DNA of 64,000 bases, taken from assembly GCA_025642065.1 (NCBI GenBank), contig JAODUP010000913.1:191001-255000 (forward strand), in the 5' to 3' direction. Position 1 is the stretch's first letter, and each line of letters begins with the position of its first letter. Source of the stretch: Paralvinella palmiformis (lineage: Eukaryota; Annelida; Polychaeta; Terebellida; Alvinellidae). Position numbers and translations under genes: made by a program. This document shows positions 1-11,869 of the stretch, piece after piece. The notes under the pieces are model-generated. The model was not told the DNA's origin, ran no database searches, and was given only the letters and a program-made list of their open reading frames with translations.

Positions 1-65
1 TGTTCCGATTACTGACGGATGGTGGACATTTAATGTTGATTATCTCAAACTTTATTTAACAATCA

Positions 66-347
66 CACTTAGATGTTGGGTTTACCAGCTCGAAGATTGT
101 GAGACATTCCATGAAGAAATCCGGGGAAAGAGTTTCTTCCTGCGAGTCTATCTTTTCTGGGGTTCTGTGTAAATCTTTCCCGGGGATGTAGCTGACCAGA
201 AACGTACGTTGAGTCAAAATATTCTAGCAGAGTTTCAGCTTCTTCTGGAGCTGTGTCTTTAAGATGAATCATACCATCAGTGAATTCATCAACTGTTTCA
301 TACATATTAGGGAGTCCTAAGGCTTGGATTTTATGCCGTATGGATTG
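66..347 (-). pseudogene. Possible MULE-type transposase fragment
   Basis: An open frame on the minus strand reads about 93 codons and ends in a stop at 69-71. It contains LGLPNMY followed about 25 residues later by LLEYFDSTYVSG and then an R/P-rich stretch ending in FPGF. The pairing of an LGL..Y segment with a YF-TY segment resembles the C-terminal part of animal MULE transposases as I remember it. There is no start codon context, no neighbouring domain and no splice evidence. It could instead be one exon of an unrelated gene. Low confidence in the family, moderate that it is an old coding sequence. Confidence 0.35.
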
Positions 348-699
348 TGTTCAATGATAGAAGCAGAATTGTACATGAACATGTTTAACAAATGCAGACA
401 TAATAGCAAGTTGAACATGGCTTATGACAGTTACATGTGTAGCTTTTAGAAACCATGCAAAAATAAACTTTACATGTAAATTGTAAAACTGGCTTCTGAT
501 TCAATAGTGTCTTTTCAAGTTTTATTTGTAGATATGTTTGCACTACAAATGATCAATAAAATTATCAAATGTTAATGTTTTGATGTGAGTTCCGTATTTA
601 ACTGAGGTTTATTTCTGCATGGCTTCTCACAGTTACATATATTATATAGCGGCATGTATTAACTTACTTCTACGTGCTTTTTAATGGTTTAGATTGTAT

Positions 700-1256
700 A
701 TGGTTTGGGATCCTGATTGTGTATTTTACTGTATGTCTCTTCAATATTATTGTCCAGGTAACTATATTCAGCTCCTAACTGGAAGTTATTGTTAATAAAA
801 TAACAAATACACTTTTTTGGACAAAACGTCCTATCTTAAACAAATTGCTAGCCAAAATGTGATAGGCCAAAACGTCCGTTGGCCAAAACATCTTAGATTC
901 ATTACTGACTTACCTATTTTAAATACCTGTTACAAGAAATATCTCATGAATGCTTTATTCCTTCAATATAACGTGGTCACCCACCCACGATGTTGGGAGC
1001 CGGAAAATAATCCCTGGAAAAGTTTCTACCTCTTGCTGGAATCGAACTTGTGATCCTGATTGTGTATTTTACTGTATGTCTCTTCAATATTATTGTCCTG
1101 ATACCTATATTCATCTCCTAACTGGAAGTTTATATTAATAAAATAGGAAATAAACATTTTGGGTCAAAACGTCCTATCTTAAAAAATTAACTGGCCAAAA
1201 CTTCCTAGGCCAAAACGTCCAGATACCTGTTACAAGAAATATCTCATGAATGGTTC
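700..1256 (+). repeat. Diverged tandem duplication, unit about 250-340 bp
   Basis: The block beginning near 705 (ATCCTGATTGTGTATTTTAC) recurs near 1051, and both copies run through the same 'aactggaagtt' and 'aaaacgtcc' segments. A SINE-B fragment lies between the copies. The short motif GGCCAAAACGTCC or a variant occurs about six times (near 820-890 and 1165-1220). No coding potential is seen. Confidence 0.75.
953..1050 (-). mobile_element. SINE-B fragment (tRNA-derived)
   Basis: The segment matches the middle of a SINE found elsewhere in the window (28708-28850): a CCCACGATGTTGGGAGCC block, then the AGAGGTCGAAAC-type block, then the start of a box-B-like GGTTCGA, all in reverse orientation. 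Head and tail are missing. Confidence 0.7.
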
Positions 1257-1814
1257 AGGTTCATCAGTAATTACCTAGTATATTATACATTTCAGAAAGA
1301 TTGAAGATCTGAATGTTAGCTGCATTGAACCTATCGAGGGATCACTGACGTCGCTTGAAGGTGTGGATGATTCATTAGTATATCACGATGTTGGGGAATG
1401 GAACATCTAAAAACCCAGTACTCCTGTCAAGTCTGCTACCCACCAACATAGCAGGATTGTAAAATATTATTTCAACAAGCCACTATTGCCCTTAACAATG
1501 TGGTTAGTGTCAATTAAGCACTCTTAGATGTTATATTTTTACTTGGTAAATTCATGAAATATAGGGTGGGAAGGATATTGTGAATAATTCAAGTGTGTGA
1601 TTCCTTAATTGAGGAAGCTTATTTTTTCCATGATTTATGGATAATTTATATTTACAGCGTTAAAAGGTTAATATATGTTTCATGCAGGAAGACATATTTT
1701 CGACATGGGCCGAGATGGAAAGAAAGTTCAAATTAATTGAATGGGATTTTGGTTATATTATATATGTATTATGTCATATATGCGTACCTGATTTGGGAAA
1801 TCAGATAGTTGTTA
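1257..1814. other. Intergenic, no gene recognised
   Basis: AT-rich sequence without a convincing exon. Short open frames here show no recognisable domain and no splice-site support. Confidence 0.5.
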
Positions 1815-2033
1815 TGGAATGTTGCTTGCTTGCTTTGTTTTTCGGGGAGAAGCCCCAGGCTGTCGCTTATTCCCTATTACGGCAATTTAACGTGATCAGC
1901 CACCCACGATGTTGTGAGCCGAGAATATAATCCTTGGAAAAGTTTCAACCTCTTGCTGGAATCGAACCTGTGACCCTTGGCACCAAGTGCGGGTGTTTAA
2001 TCGCTAAGTCACCAGAGCTCAATCGGAACTACA
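1815..2033 (-). mobile_element. SINE-B copy (tRNA-derived)
   Basis: Reverse-strand SINE with a tRNA-like head: the box-B region GGTTCGATTCC lies near 1955, and the leader 'gagctc..ggt.actta' reaches 2020. The tail end carries the shared block GGGGAGAAGCCCCAGGCTG, also found near 26840 and 36170. The internal region is shortened compared with the longest copy (35872-36200). Confidence 0.8.
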
Positions 2034-2074
2034 GTCACATTATATTTGGTGCGAAAATGTTTGCGCTCCCTTTC

Positions 2075-2150
2075 GTTATGTTGAAATTTGGCGTAGAGAC
2101 CCCTGGCTGTCGCCTATTGGGCAAAGCCAGCCCCCGTTAGTGCATTCACA
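2075..2150. repeat. Short dispersed repeat shared with 33545-33600
   Basis: A segment containing GTAGAGACCCCTGGCTGTCG and CCTATTGGGCAAAGCC has a diverged partner near 33550 (GTAGAGACACCTGGGTGTGG, CCTATTGGGTGGAGCC). It is related to the SINE-B tail or is a separate repeat family. Confidence 0.5.
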
Positions 2151-2693
2151 TAGCACTAAATATATAATAATTTCAGCCCGGTAATCATATACCCGTTGTG
2201 ATAGGCTAATGCTCCTGGGTTAGTCTACAGTATAGTTTCATTAGTTAAGATGGGCGGAGCCGGTCTACTGTAGCGAACTTGCATACCGACCATGGCAGCC
2301 AATATACATATATGAACAATACAATTACATTACATGCATGCGTTACCCTGACATCTATTAACACGAATGCACTGTAGCTAATTGGAATGACCTTGATTGT
2401 GATTATAAATGACCTGTATAAACACTACGGCTGTAATTAATTACCTAAACACACACACAATTTACCTTTACGCCCTCGCCACGGTTCACTTAAGACATGG
2501 CTCAAACATGACTGACACGTGACAACACGTTGTTTGAACGTCTTTGATAGTCGATTAAATTGCATTAAATCACTCCAATTGGATTATGCATTGTTCGGCC
2601 TCCGTGTGACGCTCGTGTTTTGTCGAAATGCAAACAAACATTGTATAATATTTACCTGAAGCACGATTCTGGCATTTTCTTTATGCCGTCTCC

Positions 2694-2700
2694 TATATAT
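2694..2700 (+). promoter_or_regulatory. Possible TATA element of the astacin gene
   Basis: A TATATAT run lies about 95 bases upstream of the proposed start codon at 2790, in a stretch that is otherwise not AT-repetitive. This is a positional guess only; no transcription start is visible. Confidence 0.2.
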
Positions 2701-2789
2701 TGGGATGTGCTGTGCCGAGTCAAGTATAGACGATTTGAGTCGAGGGCCGAATAACGACAATACTTGATTTGCTAGCATACTTATATATT

Positions 2790-5631
2790 ATGGCACGACA
2801 CGTGAAGATGATCTTGTCTTATCTAGTCTTTATTAGCTTTATGGCTATGATCAGTGTAAGCAATATTTAATTAATACGTACACGTTTAATGGATTATTTT
2901 ACAGATGCATTAATAAATAAATTAATTAATAGTAATAATAACATAAGTTTTAGTCACTGTGATTACACTAGGTGTGCTGGTAATAGTAGTAGTAGTGCTG
3001 GTGTTGGTGGTGGTAGTAGTAGAAATAGTAGTAGAAATAATAACAGTAGCACAATAGTGGTAGTGGTAATTACGATGAAGTGGTTCAAATTACATAACAA
3101 AAGATTGAGCTAAATTCAACATTTTCCTTCTACAGGGATCTCGATTTAGAGATAAACACAGAGGCAGACGATATCCGTCTGGAAAACCAGACGACATGAC
3201 ACTGAAAGAATTGTTCGAAACTCGAGGTCAAGGACGAACGAAGCATGAAAACATCCGGAGAATGGCAGATCATATAAGACGTCGCTTTCTGAAGCCAGGT
3301 CAAACAGTAAGTGATAAACATTTGTTATGTCAAGTATGTATGACGTATGAAACGGAATGGTGTTTTGCGGACACTTTTGCGTGTAATAGTAGGTTAAATT
3401 AGCCTAACAACCTTCAAAGGTAATGAGGTGAGGCGAAAGTTGAAACACCCTTCAAATGTAGCCCGACTGGGGTTTGAATTTAGGTACAAGAAGTCTGTGG
3501 CTGACTGCGCTATTTGTTAGACCACGAAGATGCCGTGAAATATACATCTGCGCGGGGCGGATCAGAATAATCACAGATCTTGCACGACGGGGCGGGGCTA
3601 ATACATATTTCTTGTGATGCGAGCTGGATCTAAATTTCGGGCCCGGTTTCTCAACAAATAAAAATTTTGATATAGTGAGAATTGCAAATACTGCCTGAAT
3701 TAAGGCTTTTCGATTAGCTTAAGTTATAGTGATATATTGGTAGGGGCGGTTGCCGTCCTCTTTAATACGTGACCGGGTGGTAGCGAGCCAGAAATATCAG
3801 CCCGTGTACTATAATACGTTGTGCGCGCATGTGTGTTCATGTGTGCATGATGCCTGTTGTGTGCCATTGCCCATTCTTCGCTGAAGATTTAACACACTAT
3901 ACCCAAATGGGACATGGTGTGGGTCTACTTATTCATAACGATAAGCTGATGATGGTTTAGCGACTGTAGCATTATAGTAGAGAGCATATATCATCTAACC
4001 AGTCAACTGGTAAGGTTCTCTCCATCCAACATGCCATCTATTTCAAAATCTAAATTTATTTTGAGTTAGGTCACACGAGGAAGAGTTGATTGACAGACCA
4101 TCCGTGTCAGCCTCATTTCAGTAATCCAATCACGTAAACACTCTCCCCCCAATTTTGGCCAAAATAACCCCAAACAGAATGATTGTATTAGATGGGAATT
4201 TTTCTGTCATTAATATAAATACCTTGATTTGTTGAGAATATGTTTACAACGCGGAAGGTGGGTTTTTCCTATTTCAGGTAACTAACTCCACTATAAAACA
4301 TTTTTAAAGATATGTTATAGAAGAAAACAAATTATTACTTGGATGATAGTTTTCTAATCAACAAATTAACGTTTGTCATTCTCCGTACTGCGCAGCTGCC
4401 AGATAAGATGGATGACAAATTTGACGATTTGGTGTTCACCGAAGACCAGTTACGGTTCATCGATCAGTTGTTCGCTGATTCTCAGGCCGAAGTCGGACAT
4501 TCGAATAAACGCCAGAAGCGGAAAGTTATTAATTTTGGTGATCCAGGAATCCCGTTTAATAAATGGGAGACTACAAATATACACTACATGATCGATGGAA
4601 CCCAAAGTAAGTTAGCCCGAGCGATAATACGGTGTGTAACTAAATTCTAACATGCGGTAGTATATCGTGTGTTAGGTATGAAGAAATGCACGATTAAACC
4701 TATTAATTTTAAATATAATTTATTTATGCCGGATCTTACATGCTCTCATTTTCACGTTCTGTGCGTGCGTATGGATGAACGAGTGCATGAGCGTGCGTGC
4801 GTCGGTTTTTGTTATAATTCTGTTTCTTTCTGAAGGTATGGAACAACAGGCTGACATCGTAGCAGCTATGGATCATTGGGCCGAAAAAACATGTTTACGA
4901 TTTGTTGAAGCACCGAGCGATGTAGATACTATTCCTTATATCTACATAACCAAGGACGAAAATGAGGGGTACGAATACGAAACACACAGGCACACACACG
5001 CGCGCACACACACACACACATAATTTTCTAAATATTATTTCTGGTTTCAGATGTTGGTCCTATATCGGACGTGTAACTAACTCCGGACCCCAAATACTCA
5101 ACTTAGCAAGTGACTGTTTTCTGGTAGGCAGAACGTAATCAAATTATATGAATATTCATAACACGGGGGTTAAGTGTTAATGTTCTCATACCCATCGGGT
5201 TGAAGATTATATTCATCATCTCCATGGGAAAGTTAAAAATGTCCACGTGATACGTCTGTTTCGACAAATAATACTTCTTTCGAATACATTATGAAGATGG
5301 TGAAGCCTCAAAACTCTAGGTGCATGTGTGATATTTTTTACGCTTAGAGCGACGGAAGGATTGGCACGATTATCCACGAATTGGGCCACGCTTTGGGATT
5401 TGTGCACGAACACACGCGGGACGACAGAGATGTTTACGTCACGATTAATGAAGACAACATTTTGAGCGGTCTTGAGACACAGTTCACGTTATGGCAAATA
5501 GGATGGCTGAATCCGGATACCTTGACAAAGGCAGCTTACGATATGTCGTCGGTTATGCACTATTCTGCAAAGGTATATATATATATAATATATGCATACG
5601 GATCAGGCACAATACAAACACGTACGCACCT

Positions 5632-5687
<56 letters not shown>

Positions 5688-8600
5688 TTCTCATTATAGG
5701 CGTTTTCCAATAACAATGATTACACAATCACTGCCAATAATCCACTTTATGCTGGAAATATGGGACAACGACGATATCTCACCTTCTGGGATGCTTATGC
5801 TGCGAATGAAGAATATTGTTCAGGTACACGCACGCACGCACGCACACATGATTATATTGCCAATGATAAGTTATGCTATTCCTTATCTCTACTATAAGAT
5901 AAGAAGACAAAAATGCATTTGCTAAACAAGCGCTGTATCCGATAAACGTTCGTAACTTGTTAATTTCGTACCCCTTCAGACGCGTGCAACTCCAAGATAT
6001 CGTGTCGGCGTGGCGGCTACCAGGATCCCAAAGAATGCGATTCGTGCATCTGTCCCGAAGGATTCACGGGTCAATATTGTGGCACGGAACAGGCTAATAC
6101 AGCAGGTATAACTATACGAGTTAAATTAACGGAGTTCCAAGAGAAAAACAGAAACCAACGAATGAGTACCGTCTGCAACTTGCGCATATGTTAATTTATT
6201 TTCTGTTTAACATAATATATGCATGTATGATGATATATAAACCAGAAACATTTCGAAACTGTATGTCGTCTGGTTCAGCATGTGCTGCGCGTTTGGCCGT
6301 CGTCTTAATTCAATCATAATCTTCCAAATTAAAATTTCCTCGATTATCCACTGTTTAAAGTATAATGACAAATCCATTTATAGTTGCGAGGGAGACTGGT
6401 CAGGGGATTAGCTGTACTTTTAAAATTTAAAAGAAAAACAGAAAATGAATATTGATATCAGTGGCAAACGTCCATTTTTTTTATATTGATGATCCTGATG
6501 ATGATGATGATATTTTTCCAGTTTGCCCGGATTCTGGACACATGGATATCGGTTTAGATCCACTGTGTATAGACGTACAATTATACAGTAGTTCTAATAA
6601 CCAGCTGAAATGTGACTGGCACATACAGGTAGGCCGCCTTCTGTTATGGTATTTACGGCGGTAAGAGTCTAATTAATATTGTTTATATCGTTTGTATATG
6701 TAATTCGAACTTGGTGGGCCATATTACATCGGTTACGATAACGCTTCCCTTACAGGCTGCCAGTGGATGTACCATTGACTTTTGGTTCGAGAAGGTTAAC
6801 CTCGCTTGCTCGGCCGCAGACAGATCGTGTCATGATTACGTAGAAGTGAGATATGCTGACAAGTTGGCCATTAGAGGACCCAGGTATGGAATTAGTTTAT
6901 TGTTTGCTACTGTTCAGTGACAACTGGCGTAAATACCATAACATTATGGGTTATAGCTGACCCGGGATGGATTCGGATATTATATCAGATATGTGAATAA
7001 CAAGCAACGTCTCTGTCGTGTTATGGCTAATTCAGTTTCATAAAGTTATATTAAATAATATTATGAGACATAGAAGGTTCATATTATTGTGGCCAGATTG
7101 GTACTCTGGTCAAATAGTAACACAAAATGTGAATTATCAGAGACTGAGAACAATTGAATCCCTCGAAAGTTACGGATACGATATCTCAATATTATTCTCA
7201 GTGATTCTAACGTGGCATTGGGATTTAAGTATCTACACCTATGACACAAATTTGACATTATACTCGAAATAGATCTGTTCTGAATCCTTTCCAATTGTAT
7301 GGGATTTGACACGTCGTAGACGTGTCCTAATCTCGTGTCTTTTACTATCAGCTAATCGTCTGCTTCCACGTTCTTACGTGACTATGGTGACACTATTTCT
7401 TATAAATCGTTGGTTTTAGCTATTATTAAGATATGCACATACTGTTGCAGCTCTAGCTAATGTTGCTTGGGATCGTTTTTCTCTTTAGCAAATAAGTGCC
7501 ATAACTAATTATAAATGAAATTCTAAACACCAGAACAATACGCTTTGCTATTTTAAAATTCCGATTGTCTAAATTATTCAAATCTGTCAGCTAATACCAT
7601 AAGTTAAATAAGAACCGCACTAACGTAAGAAAAGATTTTCTGTAATTGGTGGAGGAGGAGGGAATCCATAGCTGGAAGAGGGTTGCACATGGCCAAGCTT
7701 CAGCTGTTTAGATGGCTGCAGTAAGCCATCAATGGTTCTTCAGGGGACGCAGGGTTCTGAGATGGAAGAAGAAGATCCCCGAGATTCTGAAGCCAAACCT
7801 GGACAACCGGTCGGGATTGTCGGCTGAGTACCACCAACTGTCTGCTCTGTTTTGCTTTTGACGCTGTACCATCTGGATCTGACATTAGACAGTGTGGAGA
7901 ATACATAATCCAGCTTCCCGACAGAATAAGCTAGCTATAGTCCCTTCTTTGGCGCCACCTAGCGACTATTTAGAGCGAACTTGAACCACCGGCAAAGACT
8001 TTCTTGAAGATTCCTATCCAAATGTTATAGCAATCTCTTAAATTGTGTGTGATTTTCTTGTTCAAGATTTTGCTGTACCGCAGTACCTGATGCTATCAAT
8101 GGAACTTTGGGGAAATATCAAACATCGGAAACGAACGAATTATTGGTGAATCTAGACAGTGTCTACTCTGCACAGGGCTACATGCCCAGCTTCAAGTTAT
8201 GTCTGAAACTCTGTGAGTGTAATAATTCGCTTGTTCTGTACATTCATGATTATTAGTAACTGCGAATTTCAACTGATTTTAGATCACAACAAAATTATTA
8301 TAACCTGATCAACTTCCTCTGGCTTTATCATTTCAGCAAATAGTCAGTGTGTAACGACGACTACAAGCACGCCAACGACAACAACACCAATAACAGCAAC
8401 AACATCTACAACTACAGCTGCTGTAACGACCTCTACAACAACTACACCAACCATAACAAAAACCACGCTGACAACGACAACAAAACCAACAACAACAGCA
8501 TCTACAACTACAGCTGCTGTAACGACCTCTACAACAACAACACCAACCATAACAAAAACCACGCTGACAACGAACAAAACCAAAACAAAGATTACAACTA

Positions 8601-9201
8601 CAGTGCTAAGACCTCTAACAACAAACCAACCATAAAAAAGCTGACAACGACAACAAAACCAACAACAACAGCATCTACAACTACAGCTGCTGTAACGACC
8701 TCTACAACAACTACACCAACCATAACAAAAACCACGCTGACAACGACAACAAAACCAACAACAACAGCATCTACAACTACAGCTGCTGTAACAACCTCTA
8801 CAACAACTACACCAACCATAACAAAAACCACGCTGACAACGACAACAAAACCAACAACAACAGCATCTACAACTACAGCTGCTGTAACGACCTCTACAAC
8901 AACTACACCAACCATAACAAAAACCACGCTGACCACTACCCCAACTACGAAAATCACTATCCAATCGTCATCGACCGCGGATCAAACCACAGCTAGGTCA
9001 GCTACCACTACGAAGGCACCAGATAGCAGTACCACCAGAAAGTCTCGCAAACGGCCAGATTTCCGGCGGTCAGGAAGAAAAAAGTCTCCTGAAAAGAGCA
9101 GACGTCAGCGTGGACGAAAATCAAGTAGACGAAGGGCATTTAGACGAGATGACTCCAGTTCCGAAAGTAGTGACAGGGATACGAAGTCACGGAAACATTA
9201 G
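2790..9201 (+). CDS. Astacin-family (M12A) secreted metalloprotease with EGF, CUB and Thr-rich tail
   Basis: A secreted zinc endopeptidase with the layout of sea-urchin SpAN/BP10-type astacins. Twelve exons with GT/AG borders and matching phases: 2790-2855, 3136-3306, 4396-4606, 4836-4968, 5051-5123, 5348-5572, 5700-5823, 5980-6105, 6522-6628, 6756-6883, 8067-8212, 8337 to stop. Residues 1-22 are a signal peptide; a propeptide follows, with a basic RQKRK site that fits furin-type processing. The catalytic domain has HELGHALGFVHEH (zinc His 228, 232, 238; Glu 229) and the Met-turn SVMHY (Met 288, Tyr 290). An EGF-like module (exons 7-8) ends in CPEGFTGQYC; exons 9-11 form a CUB domain. As read, translation stops at 8633-8635 (602 aa), because one repeat unit in exon 12 shifts the frame; the other frame stays open to 9201. 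The natural substrate is unknown. Confidence 0.9.
3396..3537 (-). mobile_element. Degenerate SINE-A copy in astacin intron 2
   Basis: Reverse-strand tRNA-derived SINE. The head (CTTCGTGGTCTAAC on the minus strand) is near 3520-3535, a degraded box B lies near 3475, and the body block AGGTAATGAGGTGAGGCGAA matches SINE-A at 46500. Heavily diverged. Confidence 0.65.
3540..4395. other. Astacin intron 2, remainder
   Basis: Intron sequence with no further recognised repeat or exon. It ends at the acceptor TACTGCGCAG before 4396. Confidence 0.6.
5625..5686. repeat. (CA)n(TA)n microsatellite in astacin intron 6
   Basis: A CA run passes directly into a TA run inside a 127-base intron, so it fills about half of the intron between the Met-turn exon and the next exon. 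Shorter CA-type runs also sit just after the donors of exon 4 (4985-5022) and exon 7 (5828-5846). Confidence 0.9.
6884..8066. other. Astacin intron 10, with a GC-richer segment at 7620-7930
   Basis: This is the longest intron of the gene apart from the second. The part at 7620-7930 is richer in G and C than its surroundings and holds a 68-codon minus-strand open frame with no family I recognise. It looks like an inserted element, but no ends or target duplication are visible. Confidence 0.45.
8405..8935 (+). repeat. 96-bp Thr-rich coding repeat in astacin exon 12
   Basis: Copies start (at 'tctacaactacagctgct') at 8405, 8501, 8674, 8770 and 8866, a strict 96-base (32-residue) period except between 8501 and 8674. 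There a diverged unit is 77 bases long, 19 fewer than the rest. The unit reads TTTAAVTTST, TTPTITKTTL and a TTTKP linker, a mucin-like sequence suited to O-glycosylation. Because 19 is not a multiple of three, the Thr-rich frame upstream of the odd unit differs from that downstream. The downstream frame continues into a Lys/Arg/Ser-rich tail and stops at 9199-9201. Confidence 0.9.
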
Positions 9202-9629
9202 TTAGAAAAGTCTACATGCATAACATATATATATATATATATATATATAAAACGAAATAATATTTGTTCACACTTCCATGATAACAGCACTATAAGCTTG
9301 TATAAATGTTATACGTTATTAGTTTATACATTGTTAGTATACAAGGATTACTCAGCTGACCTAAATAATTTGTACAGCAAAATGTGTTTTTTCTCCTCCA
9401 AAGGTTGGCAACATCTTGCATGATAAACGCCGTGTACTGTTTATTGTCTAGTTCTAATATGGTTTCCTTTTAATAGAAAACCCAACATTTCAGAAGTACC
9501 TTTGTTCATCATTCAGTATTCATCTTCAATAATATGCGGTTTAGTTCTTCACGACAGACGCACGCACGTACACACGCACGTGTGCGCACACACTATTCCT
9601 ATATTCATTCATCTTCAGCGATAATCAGA
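9202..9629. other. 3' flank of astacin gene
   Basis: Contains a (TA)n run at about 9221-9249 and a short CA/CG-rich stretch near 9558-9590. I see no canonical AATAAA close to the stop codon. Confidence 0.5.
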
Positions 9630-10262
9630 CCACTGCAGGACGAAAAAGTGTTAGCATGTTGCCTCCAAAGGTCTCGGTTTCTTCCTCTCAAGTACCAGTT
9701 CACACTACCCCAGTACTGTTATAGTTCACCTCTCTACTTTTTTCACTGCCATCCTCGATTTCTTTTGCCACCCATGGGTGTCCAAGCTGTCAGTGCTGCA
9801 CTATTATCTATTATCCGTTCTGTGGCTGATGTTACCTGCCCATGTCCATTTTCTGTTTTTAATTAATTCCATAATGTCCATAACTTTAGTTTGGTCACTC
9901 ACCCACTTGTTAGTTTTCCGGTCTTTTATAAGTGATGTTGGGCATGTTTCGTTCCATGTTGTGTTGTGCTACAGACAATTTCTTTTCCATTTTTATTGTT
10001 AATGTCCAGGTCTCTTCTCCATATGTCATTGCTGGAAGGATACACTGTTTAAAGACTTCATTTTAAGCATGTTGTAGTGTACCATTGATAATTGTGATGT
10101 GTCTTCCAAATGCCTGCTATCCTGTTTTGATCCTTCTTATTTCGTTGTCTTGGTTCTTCTCTGTTAATGTAAAACTTTGGCTTAGGTAAACATAATCTTC
10201 TACTTGATTAAGTTCAATTCCATTTACACATACTGAATAACGTCTGTTCCAACAATGTTCCA
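9630..10262 (-). mobile_element. RTE-like LINE, degenerate 3' end of reverse transcriptase ORF
   Basis: Reading the minus strand from 10230 downward gives VNGIELNQVEDYVYL, then EIRRIKTG, AFGRH, QCILPAMTYGEETWTL, EKKLSVAQHNMERNM and HPWVAKEI, spread over several frames with stops. This order (VEDYVYL, EIRRI, LP-MTYG-ETWTL, AQ-MER-M) is typical of the C-terminal region of RTE-type endonuclease-reverse transcriptase LINEs. It is a dead 5'-truncated copy with multiple stops and frameshifts; the fingers and palm of the RT are absent. Confidence 0.85.
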
Positions 10263-10269
10263 ATAAAGT

Positions 10270-10628
10270 GCATACTATCTCATTCTAATTATACAATGTT
10301 GTTCTTCGGTTATTTCTTTAATAAGAATAGCGAATAAGCGAAACATCAGTTATTACTATCTATATAACACAATATCAATACAGATAAAGCTTAATACGAA
10401 AATAAACACGTACAGTGTTATGAATCATATTTACTATACATACCCTCCCATGTTCGACATTATTTGAGTAACTTACCTTAAATGCGTACTTAACCTATTT
10501 ATAAATACTCACGTAATTCAACTAATATGATGTTGAAAATGTTTTTGGAATGTTTTTCGTTATTTATAGGAGATGCAATAATACAGAGATATATTAAGAC
10601 CTAACATAGAATATATTAGACACACACA
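10270..10628. other. Intergenic, nothing recognised
   Basis: AT-rich sequence with a short CA run at 10620-10634. No exon or repeat recognised. Confidence 0.5.
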
Positions 10629-10629
10629 C

Positions 10630-10990
10630 ACACGGTTAGTGCGCTGAGAGCTGATAAAAGGCATACATTTTAATCCTATTGGGTACCAATTTGGTGTTCA
10701 ACTGAAACTGTTATGTTGGTTAGAGCGCCGAAAGTTCATGAAAGCACAAATATTCATCCTGACCGGGCAACAGCTCAATTGAAACTGTTATGTTGGTTAG
10801 TGCGCCGAAAGGCATACATTTTCATCCTGATCAGCGAACAACTTGGCGACACCGGTAGTGCACATGAAACACCTTTTTCATGCGCTCAACTTAAATTGTT
10901 ATATTGGTTAGCGCGCCGAGAGCTCATAAAAGGGATAACTTTTACAAACAACTTGGCGACAGCGAACCTACCGGACATTTATCTGTATGG
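10630..10990 (+). repeat. Four diverged tandem copies of an 80-110 bp unit
   Basis: The block TTGGTTAGTGCGCCGAAAGG and variants recur near 10635, 10718, 10795 and 10906. Each is preceded by an 'aactgaaactgttatgttgg'-type segment and followed by a 'ttcatcctga'-type segment. Spacings are about 83, 77 and 111 bases. Confidence 0.7.
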
Positions 10991-10993
10991 TTG

Positions 10994-11098
10994 ATATAGG
11001 TAGGATTTGTTTAGCTTTTCGAACCCAGGATGGAGCTGGGATCAGCAGCTGTGGTATCAAAATAATTGTATATATAGGTTACCTTTGAGTTACAACGG
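10994..11098 (-). repeat. R-family repeat fragment
   Basis: Matches part of the 1.4-kb R-family unit in the orientation of the copy at 53598-54430. Shared blocks: ATATAGGTAGGATTTRTTTAG, TTCGAACCCAG and GGTCAGCATCTGAGGTGTC (here GATCAGCAGCTGTGGTATC). Confidence 0.7.
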
Positions 11099-11869
11099 CG
11101 GTAACAGCGTCACATAATTAGCACGGGAAACCCCTCATTCAGAAAATTGGGATAGAATAAGGATTTCTCTGATGAGTGAACGTTTCCGTTTAAAGTGGGC
11201 AGACACATTCTAGGGAACAGGATTGTCCGGAAAGGAAGGTGGGAACAACTTTGACCAGTTATTAGACCAGATTCTTAAATATCACATAAGAAATACCCAA
11301 CCTAAGGGTAAAGGTAAGACCGGAAAAAGAACAGAAACGGCACCGGTGACCTTTTATAATAGGTGTTAAGTGGGATGGAGCTTCCCTGGTGCAAGATTTC
11401 AGCATTTTACTGATATGTCGAAGGATATAATTTTTCCTGTTGGAGCCAAGTGCCTTACAAATATTATTTTAGCACTCGGAATAAATGACCGTAGTTCGGA
11501 TCATCATAAACATTGATTCGAAATGTAAAAACCGTTGACATGGATAAAAAATCGATATAATTCGAGTAATATTTTCATTACTGAAATACATTTTTCAAGA
11601 TTGTTATCGAAAGCGGAACATACCTACATATATTTAATCAATCGATCTATGTGTCATTGTGAATGGGCTACGGTCATATCAAGGCTGGGTACTCAAATAG
11701 TGTAATGGGAACTCTATGGAGAGAAGACACGTCAGATTCAGTGGTCCACCACTGGTAACATATTTTAACCTAAGGTCTTCGGAGGGTCAAACTTACCCCT
11801 GTTATAATATAATTAATAACAGTTTAAAATTTTAAGTCACGTTTTGACGCCATTAGACACAAACGTACT
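11099..11869. other. Region upstream of the Penelope-like fragment
   Basis: No intact frame. It may include the decayed 5' part of the Penelope-like element that becomes recognisable at about 11870, but I cannot place its start. Confidence 0.4.

Noticed and set aside
8344..8964. 206-codon minus-strand frame full of Cys, Ser and Val
   Set aside because: It is the antisense of the Thr-rich coding repeat of the astacin gene; the repeat keeps all frames open.
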